NCBI GenBank assembly: GCA_017506865.1
Contig: JAFCMP010000526.1
Coordinates: 434,001 to 498,000 of the forward strand
Origin: Tribonema minus
Lineage: Eukaryota; Sar; Xanthophyceae; Tribonematales; Tribonemataceae
Length of the DNA stretch: 64,000 nt
Direction: 5' to 3'
Below the pieces are notes generated by a model. It ran no database searches and was not told where the DNA came from. It saw only the letters and a program-made list of their open reading frames with translations. Below, piece after piece: positions 12,201 through 23,900 of this stretch (within the stretch, counting starts at the first letter, position 1; every line of letters starts with the position of its first letter). Made by a program: the position numbers and the translations under genes.

Positions 12201-12648
12201 GCGTGCTGCGCACGCGCCTGCGCTCCACTATGTGCCTCAGAAACAACTTCGTGCCTTAGAAACAGCGTGCCTTAGAAACTCAACTTTGTGCCATTGAAAA
12301 AAAACTCAGAAACACCTTCATCGGTTGCCTAAGCGATAGGGTTTGCTCTGCGGCTGTGTCGCTGGCAGGTGGACTACACCAAGGCCGACGCCGCGTTCGA
12401 CCCTGCCGGCCGTGCACGCCTGCCAGCGCTCAACTTCGTGCCTCAAAAACATCAGTCGTCAGTTGTCTAAAGGTTAGGGTTTGCTCTGCGGCCGTGTTCC
12501 CCTTCAGGTGGACTATACCAAGGCCGACGCATTCGACCCTGCGGGCTGCAAGCGCGCGCCAGCGCTCGGCGCCGCCGGCGACAGTGACGGCAGCGTCGTC
12601 GTCTGGGGCAACGGCAATGTCGTCAGCCCGCCCGTTACATTTGTGTAA
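2211..12648 (+). CDS. Leishmanolysin-like (peptidase M8) metalloprotease A, secreted, 10 exons
   Basis: Exons: 2211-2276, 3457-3519, 3918-3979, 4715-4992, 6351-6515, 7783-7941, 8833-8876, 9878-9969, 11020-11047, 12508-12648. They join in frame to 365 residues ending at TAA 12646-12648. The first exon is a signal peptide (MRLWWVLLVVVAAVTA), implying secretion. Then comes a basic linker repeating PTRK/TRRK, a FNISLKF region, and VDDIVIAA followed by DGVGGTLAYSGP, typical of this family. The zinc motif HEMGHVLGIG lies at about residues 205-214 and a Met-turn NELMTG at 284-289. The position that should be the third zinc ligand reads NWDE (Asn276), where paralogue B has HWDE, so activity is doubtful. 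The end is ALQDLGYT plus a Cys-containing tail. Intron positions and phases match gene B exactly. The 5' edge of exon 2 is the least certain boundary. Zinc peptidase family assignment is from motifs; substrate unknown. Confidence 0.85.
4993..5335 (+). repeat. Donor-side exon-edge copies, peptidase A intron 4
   Basis: After the real donor at 4993 the intron holds three consecutive degenerate repeats of about 60-65 bases (roughly 4995-5053, 5054-5118, 5119-5190). Each resembles the last 50 bases of exon 4 plus its donor: cgttggcgacct, then gtcgttcctgggt(g/a)ag. A fourth, more decayed copy at 5285-5335 still reads KYCGRVDD, like the exon's KYFGRVDD. Confidence 0.75.
6107..6350 (+). repeat. Acceptor-side exon-edge copies and oligo-C tracts, peptidase A intron 4
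   Basis: The acceptor and first 20 bases of exon 5 (ctcgccgcag then acggcgtgggcggtac) occur three times: at about 6107-6133, 6219-6246 and the functional one at 6341. They are separated by long C tracts, one of about 29 C at 6262-6290. The third copy leads into the full exon; the first two run into C-rich DNA within about 25 bases. Confidence 0.8.
6516..7400 (+). repeat. Donor-side copies of the HExxH exon end, peptidase A intron 5
   Basis: The last part of the catalytic exon (cag cct ctg ctc ... gag atg ggg cac gtc ctg, then gtgagt) is repeated in the intron at about 6577-6655, again at 6770-6845 and in decayed form at 7340-7400. The first copy still encodes ILHEMGHVLGE. Each copy is followed by the same intron start, gagttgagcgctgctgc. 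Confidence 0.8.
7942..8340 (+). repeat. Donor-side copies of exon 6 end, peptidase A intron 6
   Basis: Three to four copies of about 100-125 bases begin near gcagccgcggagctgggg and contain ctgcagctaggtgagtgg, followed by cttccagaaggtgcttaatt. Clear copies of the donor lie near 8030, 8130 and 8215. They reproduce the end of exon 6 with its splice donor and the first 40 bases of intron. Confidence 0.8.
8557..8594 (+). repeat. Interstitial TTAGGG-type array (intron 6 of peptidase A)
   Basis: About five units of ttaggg with one interrupted unit. Similar short arrays lie at 5520-5540, 9112-9127, 10290-10332 (complement), 11337-11368, 15668-15683 (complement), 18273-18290, 18697-18745 (complement), 20297-20330, 30960-31005 (complement), 34265-34287, 34561-34586 (complement), 36797-36813 (complement), 50532-50558 (complement), 52109-52124 and 52727-52770 (complement). 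Confidence 0.85.
10733..10770 (+). repeat. (CATA)n microsatellite
   Basis: About nine units of the tetranucleotide cata, with one catg variant, inside peptidase A intron 8. Confidence 0.9.
11336..11368 (+). repeat. Interstitial TTAGGG array (intron 9 of peptidase A)
   Basis: Five tandem units of ttaggg with a single attagg variant, lying in the intron after the 28-base exon 9. Confidence 0.9.
11886..12507 (+). repeat. Acceptor-side copies of the last exon, peptidase A intron 9
   Basis: The start of the final exon (gtggactacaccaaggccga...) is present five times, beginning near 11886, 12025, 12176, 12370 and 12508. Only the last runs on to the stop codon in frame. The copies encode variants of VDYTKADAFDPAGC followed by APALNF and are about 140-190 bases apart. 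Those at 12176 and 12370 keep an intact pyrimidine-AG acceptor, so alternative C-termini are possible. Confidence 0.85.
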
Positions 12649-14903
12649 CCGACTTTCGTAACCGACGATTGCATACCTTCTAGTCAGCTCGTTGAGCGCT
12701 GCCTGCGACGGCGTGGAATCTGAGCGCTGCCACCATCATTTAGTGTGTCATACCATATGTTTTGTCGCTGAGGGCTCGATTTGGGATGAAGGTGGCGCGC
12801 TGCTGTTTTACAGTACCGTGTTTTTTCCTTTTTGTGTGGACCAAGCCCACGATCCCTTGTCTGAGGCACCTGGCGTAGCATCATCGCACTACTGCAGCTC
12901 AAAGGCTGTGTATAGATGAGTCTTTGTGCGGCGATCCATTCTGTTGTTGTTTGTTGGCGCGAAGCTTTGACGTTTTGAAAAGGAGCCAAGGAACGTCCGC
13001 CAGGCATCCCATACCGCGGGGCCTGCACAGGCCCTTGTGTGTGCACTTTGTGTGTGGGGCCGGCCACCAGCGCGTCACAGCGTTGAAGGGGGGGGGGGGG
13101 TTGACAATGCAGCAGCTGTTTTCATCTACTTGTGAGCTCGTGTCGACTCTATGCGCTCCTGCTGTAATTTACCCGCATTCCTGCTTGTGCTGCGAGAAGC
13201 TCGGATTGCACGCGCTGTGCACAAACATGCTTTGCTGATGTCATGCTGCCACATTCAGATGAGCACTGCAGTCATCACACCTCATGCGTCATTCACATGA
13301 CCATTGTCACAACGCTCAGCACCGCCTCAGAATCCCGCGGCCTGAGTCACATTCTGCCACTGGCAGAAGGTGGAGTTGGTTACAAAGTGCTGTCAACGCA
13401 ACAAAAGGGGCTGCCCGAGTGGCGAGTCATGACACTCACAGCCTACACTTGTTGAATAAGTGAAAACGCTTTGAGGGGTGACGGCCATCATGGGTTAAGC
13501 GTGCAGTCATCGCAGCGCTCAGCTCGCTGAATACCTACCCTGTGTGCCGAACGCCCCCACAAAGCCGTGCCACGGTAGAACGTGCTGGTGCTGCGCTTTG
13601 CGAGTGTCCGCACCGCAGAGTGGTTTAAGCTGCGCACTTGTGGGGCTAATAAGGCCTTGAACGCGAGTTCAATTCCTACGGGAAGCGCAATGTGAACAGT
13701 CAAAAACAACTAGCTTCAGCAACCTATAAGAAGATTTTTCTTGTAGGACGCTCGTCTGCTGCTGGCCTTGTTTCTAAGGGATTGCTATATAGAAGAAGCC
13801 GTCTGTACTGCGCACATCGCAATTGGAGCAGAGAACCAAGAGCGACTTTGCGTCATGTCAATTGGCATCGTACCTTAAAGAACTTTGCGTCATGTCAATT
13901 GGCATCGTACCTTAAAGAGCTGAGACACCGGGAGGTGCGCTGCACGCAGTGACATTTCGACCCCTGTGCCTGCATCTAATCTTGCTGCAATGGGGGAGGA
14001 GTGGTGGAAACGGTGCACGCTGTGGAAGCAGGAAACAGCACCAGAGCCTCATGCTTTGGAATGCATGCATAGCTCTGTTCCTGGCCATGCACAAAGCCTC
14101 ATGTGACAAGGGACAGATGCACATCTAAATTGATGCAAGCAGGCAAAAATGTTTATAGAAGAAAGGCACTTTTCAAATCCATGCCGGAAATGTACTGTTA
14201 CAACCATCCTTAGATGAGTGGGCCATATCGTTCTAAAAAGAAGCTCAAACTTCTTGAAAGCAAGATCCCGGGCATGCTTGTTGCAGCCCGTCACCTTCTA
14301 CCCTTGGGCAACTGCGGCCTCACCCAGGCCAGGTAGCTTGCGTACAAGCACCCATCCCACGACAGCCTGTGAAAAAACTGAACTTTCTCGCGGCAGGCAA
14401 CTGTCGCTGCTGCTGCTAGGAAGAAACAGGGAAGGGGGGGGGGGGGGGGGGGAGGGGGGTCTGAGAATAGGAGGAGGGGGGGGATGGGGGTGGCGAATGC
14501 CTACAACTTGCTTCAGTGCTGTAACACTCGTTGAGTGAAAATCTAACTGCTAACCAGCACGTGCCAGGACGGCACGATGCCCCTTCTGTCACGGCACCAC
14601 ACGCGCTGCTCCGCGATCAGCGCCGGAGCACAGCGCCGCAAGCGGTCCCAAAAGTGCCAGCGCACACGTATCGCAGCTGTCTCTCCCTTGCCGTCTTGCA
14701 GAGGCAGCGGCACCAGCAATTAGTGCCTTGCCCCCTGTGGCCTCCGCTGCAAGAGCATGTCCATAGGCGCGTCGCAGGTCCCAAGGCCCCATGCGACGTG
14801 CTCGCGCATCGGCGGCGGCGCGTGTAGCAAGGGGGCGTCTGTCGCACACACACGCCAGCGATTGGTTGCTGCGCCGTCGTGGCAGTTACGCCATTGTAAC
14901 CGT
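12649..14903. other. Intergenic region between the two convergent peptidase genes
   Basis: This 2.25 kb separates the stop of peptidase A (+) and the stop of peptidase B (-), so it should hold both 3' UTRs and terminators. No protein gene is supported. It contains a G10 tract (13087-13096), a long G tract near 14436-14453 and a direct repeat of about 34 bases (gcgtcatgtcaattggcatcgtacctta at about 13852 and 13887). A weak tRNA-like stretch near 13600-13690 is discussed under rejected items. Confidence 0.5.
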
Positions 14904-17900
14904 TTACACCATGGCGATGTCGGGCCTCACGACGCCGCCGCTGCTGCCGCCCCAGATGACAGTGTCCTCGGCGGCGGTGCCGATCGACGAGGGCTCGCAG
15001 CCCGTAGGGTCAAAGGCGTCTGCCATGGTGTAGTCGACCTGGGAGTTGGCAGCGCAGACGGCAGCAGCGCTCAGGCAGGTGAGGATGGCAGCGCTCAGCC
15101 AGGTGAGAGGGCAACAGTGCTCAGCCAAACGGGGGGGGGGGAGGGGAGCAGCAGCACTCAGCAAGGGGGAGGCAGCAGTGCTCAGCAAGGGGGAGACAGC
15201 AGCGCTCAGCGAGGGGGAGGCAGCAGCGGCAATGTCATCAGGCCGGACGTTGCCGTGGAGACGTATCACGCGTATTCACATGCTACATCGGCAGCTCTGC
15301 CTCCGGGCTCTGCACAGGTGCGGCGGTCAGACAGTATTTGATCTCGAAGTTCGAGAAGGTCTGACACCGTTACGTGTCAGATGATTCTGAGATGATCATT
15401 TGCCTTTGAGTTAGACAACAGTGCTCAGGCAGTTGAGGATGGCAGCGCTCAGGCAGGTGTGAGATGACAGCAGTGCTCAGGCAAAAGGGGGGGGGGGGGG
15501 GGGGAGGGGCAGCAGCACTCAGCAAGGGGGGGCAGCAGCGCTTAGGAAGGTGAGTACAGCAGCGCTCAGCCAGTGGGCGTCAGAACTCGCACAGCGTGCA
15601 CGTCAACGTCTCTGGACGGCAATGCCTTCTGCTGCGGCGCCACTCGCGCAGGGTGGAGGTCATCGGCCTAACCCTAACCCTAAAAATGTGGACGACTGCA
15701 GTTAAAATTGTGGACGGCAGCGCTCGGGCACGTGTTGCAATCACTTGAGGCACTTGTTGCTATCACCTGGTGGAGTCCAGGCAGACGCTGTGGTGCTGAA
15801 GGTATTGGGCCTGTCACTGTGATATTTCTGCTTTTGATGAAGACAGCAGTGCTCAACTGAGGTGACAATGGTTCGAACAATTGTTGAGAAAGCTGATCTG
15901 AACGAAGTACCTACAAGATGGAGGCGCCAGATGTATCAAGTTTCCTGCCAAGTTCTGTGTGAGACCGCAGTGTGCCAACGTAGCGTGCTGCACTTGTTTG
16001 GACGATTCAGGTGACTGATCTGAACGAGCAGGACAGAAGGCACCGGCCTTGTCTGTCATCCTTACTCGCCAGGTTCTGCACCATCTTAAAAGCAATAAGC
16101 TCATGTCGTGCTACGCTTTAGATGGACTTCAAGCCCAAGCTTCAAGTCCAGAGTCCTCGCATCTCTGCAGTGGAACGGTGCTCCAGCATCCCAATGTCGT
16201 TTATGTTAGTGAGGGCCACACCATTTTTCATCTGGATTGGCCACGCAGGCAGCGGTGTGCTTCGCGCTCGAGGCACATCGTTTGACAGTACTCACGCAAG
16301 CAGCGTTCCGTACATGCATGTACATTGCGGTAGGCATCGTGTGGGTGTACATGCCGCATGTACATTCTGCGCCTGTGCGGACAATCCTGTTTAATCTAGG
16401 CTTCTGACGCACGCCGCTGCAGAAGGGAACGGCGGAGCGTCTCACCTTGTAACCGAGGTCCTGGAGAGCGCCGCTGCAACCAAAAGTTCAAGAGCACACA
16501 AAACCGTGCGGCGGAGGCACGAGAACACACGTCAACAACGCATTACACAGAGGTCTGCAGTGTCGGTGTCGTGCCTGTCAGCGCAATTGCATGCAACCAC
16601 AGCTGAGCACTGACATCATGACTTCGCGCAGCCGGAATCGCAGTCTCAATGCTGTGTCTGTGAGTGCACTTGCATGTTGCCGCAGCTACGCACCGGCGCC
16701 GCGACACCGCTCAACACATTCCGTGCGCCACCTACAAGACCGTACTTTGCACCTGGCGCTCCTTTCAAATCATCGGCTCGCCGTGAGCATACTTGAATTA
16801 CAACCCCGCCATCAGATGCCCTGCGTGCGCGGTCTGATGGAGAGCACTGCTGCTGGAGAGTCGCGACCTTGAGGCGGTCACTTCAACTTGTAACTTCAAT
16901 CACCACCGCCACGCTACTGAGCCCCGCCCCCCCCCCCCCGCCCCCGCCCCCCGCGCGTGCCCACCTTGTTAATTTGTCGATTACGACCGCTACGCTACTG
17001 AACCCCCCCCCCCCCCCCCCCCCTCCCAACCTCCCAAACCTCCCTCGCCGCCCATGGGGCTGCTGTCTCACCACTGAATTCAAGCTTAAGCCGATCCTGC
17101 TTCTTCAATCCTCCCCCCAGAAAGGGACGCCGCGCGTGCGTGCATGCGACCGTCGTTGAGTCACTCACACTGTGATCTTGCTGAGGGGGTTTCCTGTCCC
17201 CCCCGTACGGCCATTCGGGGAACCGAGGAGCCCGGTCATGAGCTCGTTGCACAGTTGGCGCTGGGGGGAGGGAGCAGCAGCGCTCAGCAATGAGGCTTCA
17301 TCATTGATTTTATTTGGTTGCTGCTATAGATGCCGCGCAGCTGTACTGGAGTACTCTGCATCAGTCATTTGGCTACCGTGACAACGAGATGCAGCAGCTC
17401 GGCACTGCCTCTGGCAGCAGCGAGGAGGGTATATCGGTTGAAGCTAAAACGCGGTGACGCGGATCGCCGCAAATGCGCGCCTCCCTGCAATCGAATCACA
17501 CATGCTGCACCCAGGCCGAATCAGGCCGGGCCAGGCTCATACGCAGTGTACAGTACAGAAACCTTGTGGCAGGGAGCACAGCCCCGTCGCAGCTGCACGC
17601 TTGCGCAGGAGTCGACGGAGCGGTGGCTGCAAAGTTGAAGTTGGAGCGAGAGCGGAGGTGAGGTTGTGGCGCCTGTTGTCCAATAATATAGGCCCAGGTG
17701 TTCTCATGGAACATGCCTTCAAGAATATTCATAGTTCTGGCTGCAGGTGGGGGGGTCTCTGATCGTCTTGGGAGTGGCGCAGAATGTGGAGATTACTGAC
17801 AAGGCTGCACTGCTTTCCAGACAGTCTGTTAGCATTTGAGCATGACCTTAAGATCAAGAGCCTCAAAAGCGTTAAATGGTAATGTTCACTAGTCTAGAAG

Positions 17901-20900
17901 CGCGAGCGTTTTGCATGCACATATACGCTATTTACCTCATCCCAGTGGACGCATGCTGTCCCGCCTCCGTAGTTGGTCTCTGCAGCACACAGGCGAGCAG
18001 CAGGAAAGGACAGTGCTGGTTGGCGATTGCCATGTGGTCAGCACAGTAGCGAGCCGCAGCTGCACACGCGTGTACCCACTCTGGCACAAGTAGAGCCACA
18101 GAGTAGGACTCACAATCGACGCAAAAGGAAAGGGCAAGACGCGTGTGTCCACGGTTCGTCACAATTCCGGCAAAAGCGGCGCTTCATTTAGGGACAAGGG
18201 CATCTGCTTTTCACGACTGCGCTGCGCAGCGCACGCCAGTACTGCAATGCGCCATGATGGACGGTGTGGTCCTTAGGGTTAGGGTTAGGGCACTCGCCAC
18301 GCCTGTTCTTGACAGCCACGCGAGGCATTCATACCTGCCTACCCAGAGGTCAGCACAAAACCCGGGGTAAGAACTTACCAAGCCCAAGCTTTGGGCGCCG
18401 CTGCCCATAGCGTTGCCGCCTGCAGCGGCACGACGCGTCATCAAGGCGCGGCACCACAGACCCTGCGCACTCGCTCCCGTCATCAAGATGCGCGAACCAG
18501 CGGCACGCTCACATGCGCACAGGGGGTATGTAAGTACAGTACGCGAGCGTCTCATGGCGCCACGCCCTGCGCCCGTGCCGGACTGCACGGAGAGTCGCGT
18601 GCGCCGCATCGATGCTGCTGAGACGCAGCCCCACCTCTACTGTAGCTCTTGTCCTCGCCCCAGCGCTGAGCCTCGCGGCGCTGAAGCTGCCGCTAACACT
18701 AACCCTAACCCCAACGCGACACCCTGACCGTGACCCTAACCCTAACGCTGCCGCCAGCCTCCTCCGATGCTCCTCATCAGTTCTCTCTCGACAGCATGCA
18801 GTGACTTCGTCACGGGCCTTCTTTGGCCGCGGAGAGCTGCGACGCGCGCTATTAAGCACATTCTGGAAGCCACTCACCTATCTGCAGCGGCCCCGACAGG
18901 CCCAGCTCCGCGGCTGCCTTCTGCGCGTAGCACGTGGCAGTGCTCCCCTTCGTGTAGTAGGCGGCGGCGCTCTTGGGCGCGCACACGCCGCCGCAGTTGG
19001 CCTTGGCAGTGGGCCAGATGGACCCGACCCCTGCACGCAGCGTAGTTCAAGTTCATGTTCAAGTGAGCTCTGTGCATCGTTGATTTGAATCTATGCAACA
19101 GCATGACGGCAGTTACCACCGTTGCATGTTGCTGGGCACAGGCTGTGATGAGCATCGCTACCCTTTGTCCGTGTGCGTGTGCGCATGCCTCCATGGCGTT
19201 TTGCTATAGCATATATTGATGCCATACCCCTAGCCCCAACGTCAACCTTGATCCTACATATGAATGGTATGTGGAGGCGTTTACAGCCAAAGGGGAAGGG
19301 GCGGCCATTGCATGGGGCACGCGCTGAATGCGGGGCATGTACAACACCTCAACATGGCAGTACCCAGTAGCAGTCAAATCATTCAGGACGCGCATCACCT
19401 CTCGTGCAGGACGTTATGGCTGGCGAGCCCTAATGATAGGGTTTGGCAGCGCTTGAACTCTGGTCCGCGGCAGCATTCAACTCGCTCACTCAGGACGTGC
19501 CCCATCTCATGCACGATTACATTGCCCGAGCACCTGTCATCGGTCTCAGAGCACCCATGACGTCAGACTCTAACGTTTGCTCTTACACCCTCATGGAAGG
19601 GCTTGCAGCAGCGCTCAACTCACCCAGGATGTGCCCCATCTCGTGCAGGATGACGTCGCCGAAGGAGCCGTCGTCGATGAGCGGCTGCACGTCGGCTTTA
19701 TCAAAGAACATAATGCCGGACACCGGCAGCATCGAGCCGCGCACGTAAACCGGCCCCGAGTACGCCAGGACGTTCAGGCCGTTGCTGGGGGTGCCGTCTG
19801 TGAAGCGGAGCGGAGCGTTGTCGCATGCACTGAGCACTGACGCACGGGGGGTTTGATCGGGGGGGGGGGGGTCTGCGGCGGAGCGGAGCGCTGTCACATG
19901 GACTGAGTACTGATGCACGGGGGGTTTGACGGGGGTGCCGTCTGCGGCGGAGCGGAGCGTTGTCACACAGACTGAGCGCTGATGCACGGGGGTTTGTCAG
20001 GGGTGCCGTCTGCGGCGGAGCGGAGCGTTGTCACACGGACTGAGCACTGATGCATAGGGGGGGTTTGATGGCAGCTGCGGGGGATCGAGAGGCACTGACT
20101 GAGGAGACGGCCGAGCACACCCTGAACAAATCCTGAAAGTGACGTGTGAGGCATTGAAATGCGGTGCATGAATTCGCATTTGGTTCCTGCCATCTGTGTC
20201 GAAGCGGCACTGTTTGGCCTGCATCTGATCCCATAGATGTGGCCATGTGTGTCTGTCTGCTGTGCTCGGCGAAGGCTCGGCAGGGGAGTGGCGCGTCAGG
20301 GTTAGGTCAGGGTTAGTATTAGGGTTAGAATACACCTGGCGTGTCAATCGCAGACCAGCACAAGGGACACGAAGCGGCGTGGATGGCGTTGAAGACACGT
20401 CTCTCCGCACATCCGGCAATTTGGCTTCATCTGCGTTCGTCCCGAGATAGTGTGAGTGTGACTGTCAGGAGTGCACAGGGAGAGCATGGCACGCCCATCT
20501 GAGCGCGCGGCGCGAGAGCGGGCGGCGCCGGAGACGACCGCAAAGACAGCCGCCAGCATCTATACTTCCGAGTACTTCAAGTATATAGAACGTATACGAG
20601 TGCGCAATGGCGGGGCTGACGTGCTCGTGTGCCATGGTTTGCTGCTAGGAACAGCCGCTGCAGCCCGCTCACATTTCAGCTTCAATGTCAACTGAATCCA
20701 CTATGCCCGTGAACAATACTTAGGGCAGACACCTTGCGCAGCTCTTGCGAGCAGCCCCGACGCGACACCCAAATGCCCCCCCCCCCGCCCCCACTGCGTG
20801 CGAGGCTCGCCCACCTATCTTGCCCACTTTTGCGGCGATCACGAGGTCGTCGACGCGTCCGTAGTACTTGACGCCCGGCACCTTGCCGTCGAACCACTCC

Positions 20901-23900
20901 GTGTTGCTGGCGGGCACGTCCGTGATGTCCTTGGTGATTATGCCCTCCCACTTCGCCGCGGCGGCCGTGAAGAGGGCCTTGACGTCCTCGCGCGTGCCGG
21001 GCGCAAACTTCAACACAATGTTGTACTTGGTCGGGTCGGGCGCCGGGTTGGTCGCGCGCGCTGTAGGCTGGGGCGTCCCCTTGGCCTTGCTCGTGGGTCT
21101 CCGAGTAGGCCTGCGCGGGGGCGGCGACAGGTACGGAAATTACAGTTACATAATCACCACATACGCAAATTACGGTCACGTAAATTACGGGGCAGCATCA
21201 GCAGTCGTTGCTGTCCTTTCCAACAGGCGGACCAGCATGGGATGTGCTGAGGCCCCGCAAGCTACGTCGTGCAGTCAAACAGTGCACAAAATGGGCGATG
21301 CGACACGAGTGTGTACACCTGCAGTTGTGACCATCGATAGGACCCGTGTTCTGTTCAGAGCGTGCCGTGAGCGTGGCGTAGGGTTCCGCATTGCGCGTTT
21401 GAGCGCGGGGGTCTGAGCCGGCGTAACTGCCACGCACGTAACCGCCACACACGTAACTGCCACACACACGTGCGCGGTGACGCACACGCACACACAGGCA
21501 CAGGTACTGAGTTGCAGCGGCTCAGTGCGCGAAGGCAGTTGGCGCGGGCCGTGCCGGCTCTCACAAGAGCGCAGTCAATGAAGACACCAGCTGAGGGTGC
21601 GAGACGTGCAGCGGCCGAGAGCGTGTAAGAGTACGTAGGTATCAATGGACCGACGGTCGCGTACGCGGCTCAATACCTCAGCCAGGAGGACGGCTCGGCG
21701 CGGTTCCTCGCACATGAGGACCTTTGAGGGTTAGGTTAGGGTAAGGGTTAGTGTTTGCGGCGGGGCGGGTGAAGCGCGCGTGCTCCAAAGCGTGAGGCAG
21801 ATTGCTGGACTGCACGGTGGGCACGGCAGCGCGCCGTGTCCCATGGCCAGGGGGGGGGATCTCGAGGCGCTGCGCAGGCTCAGGATTCGGTGTGGTTTTT
21901 GTGGGGGCCGGTGCCAAGTGGCGTGGCGGTTGCGGTGCCAGCGACAGGCGCGATGAGCTGGCGCGCAGACTCGACAGGGCGTGTCTTTTTTGAAAATCGT
22001 CTTTAAGAAGTTCAAGAAATTTAAGACGATTCTCTATGGCATTGCTATTTGGAGACAAAGAAAGATATTTCTTTGTGAATGACAATCATCAATAATCATA
22101 GATCCACTAGATAACGCGGTAGGACTGACGCAGCGGGGACCTGCAGGTCAGCGAGTCCTACTGCCGCTTCATTGTCGCAATGCTGAAGGCCTATCGGGGT
22201 TCGCTTACACAATGGCGTGCTGCGCATGGTGGGCTCGGCGACAGCGGTTCACGTACTTCAACACGAAGTACGCGGTGCATACGTACCCCTGGGAGCAGCG
22301 TGCGGAACTCGTGCACGTACTGGTGCGCCAGCGGCATCACATGATGCGTGAGAAGGCCACAACTGCTTCTGTAGCTGCGCCGCTGCAACTTGCACTTGTG
22401 TGTCTCACGCACATCGTCTAGTCATTGCAAGCATGTTGCGGCGGAGGCGGTGAGCGCCCAGGGTGCAGACGCACCAGTGGAAGCAGCAGCGCTCAACAAA
22501 GCATTACACAACTTTTCTGCCGTAACTTGACATTGCGCTTAATGATGATCTGCTCACGCTGGTGATGCTAACCGCAACTCTGGTCCCCAACGGAGGAATG
22601 AACAACATCAATCACTCCAGGGGAACCGCAAGTGTGTGAACCCGCGCACACGGGCCTCGCCTGTGAGGACCGCGCATTTGTTTGCAATGACCAATGCTCA
22701 TTGCGGACGCCAATGCACGGCGCACTCCTTCTTCGCAACTGCACCAACAGCACTGTGGGCTACACGTGCGTGCACCTTTCTGTGTGCAACAGTCAGCTGA
22801 AGTTGAACTTAGTTTTTTATTTATTTGTTTAACTTGATGGCTCACCGTCTCGAGGGCGCGGCGGTGGTGGCCTTGCGTGTGGGGCGGCGGCTCACCGCAG
22901 CGGTAGGCTGCAACCTCAAGCGAGAGCACGGCTCACAGTTTATCATGCGGTTGCTGCGTGTAGTGACCCAGGCTCTACAACTGAGCCGACAAGCTTGCGC
23001 ACACTTCAAGTTGGCAGGGGGTAGCCGCCCCCTTCTGGGGTGCCAGGATACAACACACGCGGCTGTGGCACAGGGCGTAACTGCACGCCCTGCAATGAAC
23101 TTCAAGTGTGTAGTACCAGCAACGTCGAGTGTAGCAGAGCGTGGTGTGCAGGCGGACGGGCGTGTTGCAATAAAATGTCACAACGGCAAACAGTGCGCAC
23201 CATTGGGCATGTGGCGCATGAAGAGATGCTGGGCACTGTGCCCCGGGCCCGCTGGGCCGCTTTCACTTCCAACTTGAACAGCTAGCTGTGCGTCCCAGAC
23301 CGGCAGATGGAAGCGAAACTGAGTCAGATCTTCTATGTGAATGAATGGCTTGAAAATGCATCACTACAACCTCAAAACCTACTTACTTCTATGAACTTGG
23401 TCTTCTAAAAGCTGAGATGTGCATATGTGAAGGAACCGCTGAAATCTGTCAGACCAATTGGTGCACGCCACACAGCCACAAAGTATCACGCCGAGTATGG
23501 CTCGAGCTTGCAGTACCACTTCCGAAGGCTTCAGTATGCTTCTTAGACACGCATTCGTGAGCGTCACATCGGGCTGCGTCCTTACCTTGCGTGTAGGTTT
23601 AGCAGCCAAGTTTCGCACTAATGGTGTCGCTGATGGGGCTTTGGCAGCAGTGCTCAGCTCGTGAGTGCTCCCATCGACGGCAGCAGAGCGTGCCTGCAGC
23701 AGGGCCCCGGCGATCGTCTATATTTAGCAGCACACATTCAATGAGTCAAGCTGTCGCCGGCGGACATTCAAGTTGGTGCCAATGACATTTGTTCTGCCAA
23801 TGGCTCGGGATGCTTCAGATGAGAGACAGCATTGTGAGGTTTCAACTTGACTCATTGCGATGAACGGAACCTGAATTGGGAAAACAGGACCCATCATCAA

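Noticed and set aside
13594..13690. tRNA-like stretch with A-box-like (ccgcagagtgg) and B-box-like (gttcaattc) motifs
   Set aside because: A D-arm (gcag/ctgc) and a possible acceptor pairing can be drawn, but the T-arm does not pair and the anticodon arm is unclear. At most it is a decayed tRNA or SINE remnant; tRNAscan-SE would decide.
18377..18425. Candidate exon in peptidase B reading GGNAMGSGAQSLGL on the - strand
   Set aside because: It has good splice sites, but its exit phase does not fit the next exon and the neighbouring exons join directly exactly as in peptidase A.
22116..22167. Short hairpin gcggtaggact ... agtcctactgccgc
   Set aside because: The stem is imperfect and isolated, inside an intron of peptidase B, with no further support for an RNA gene.
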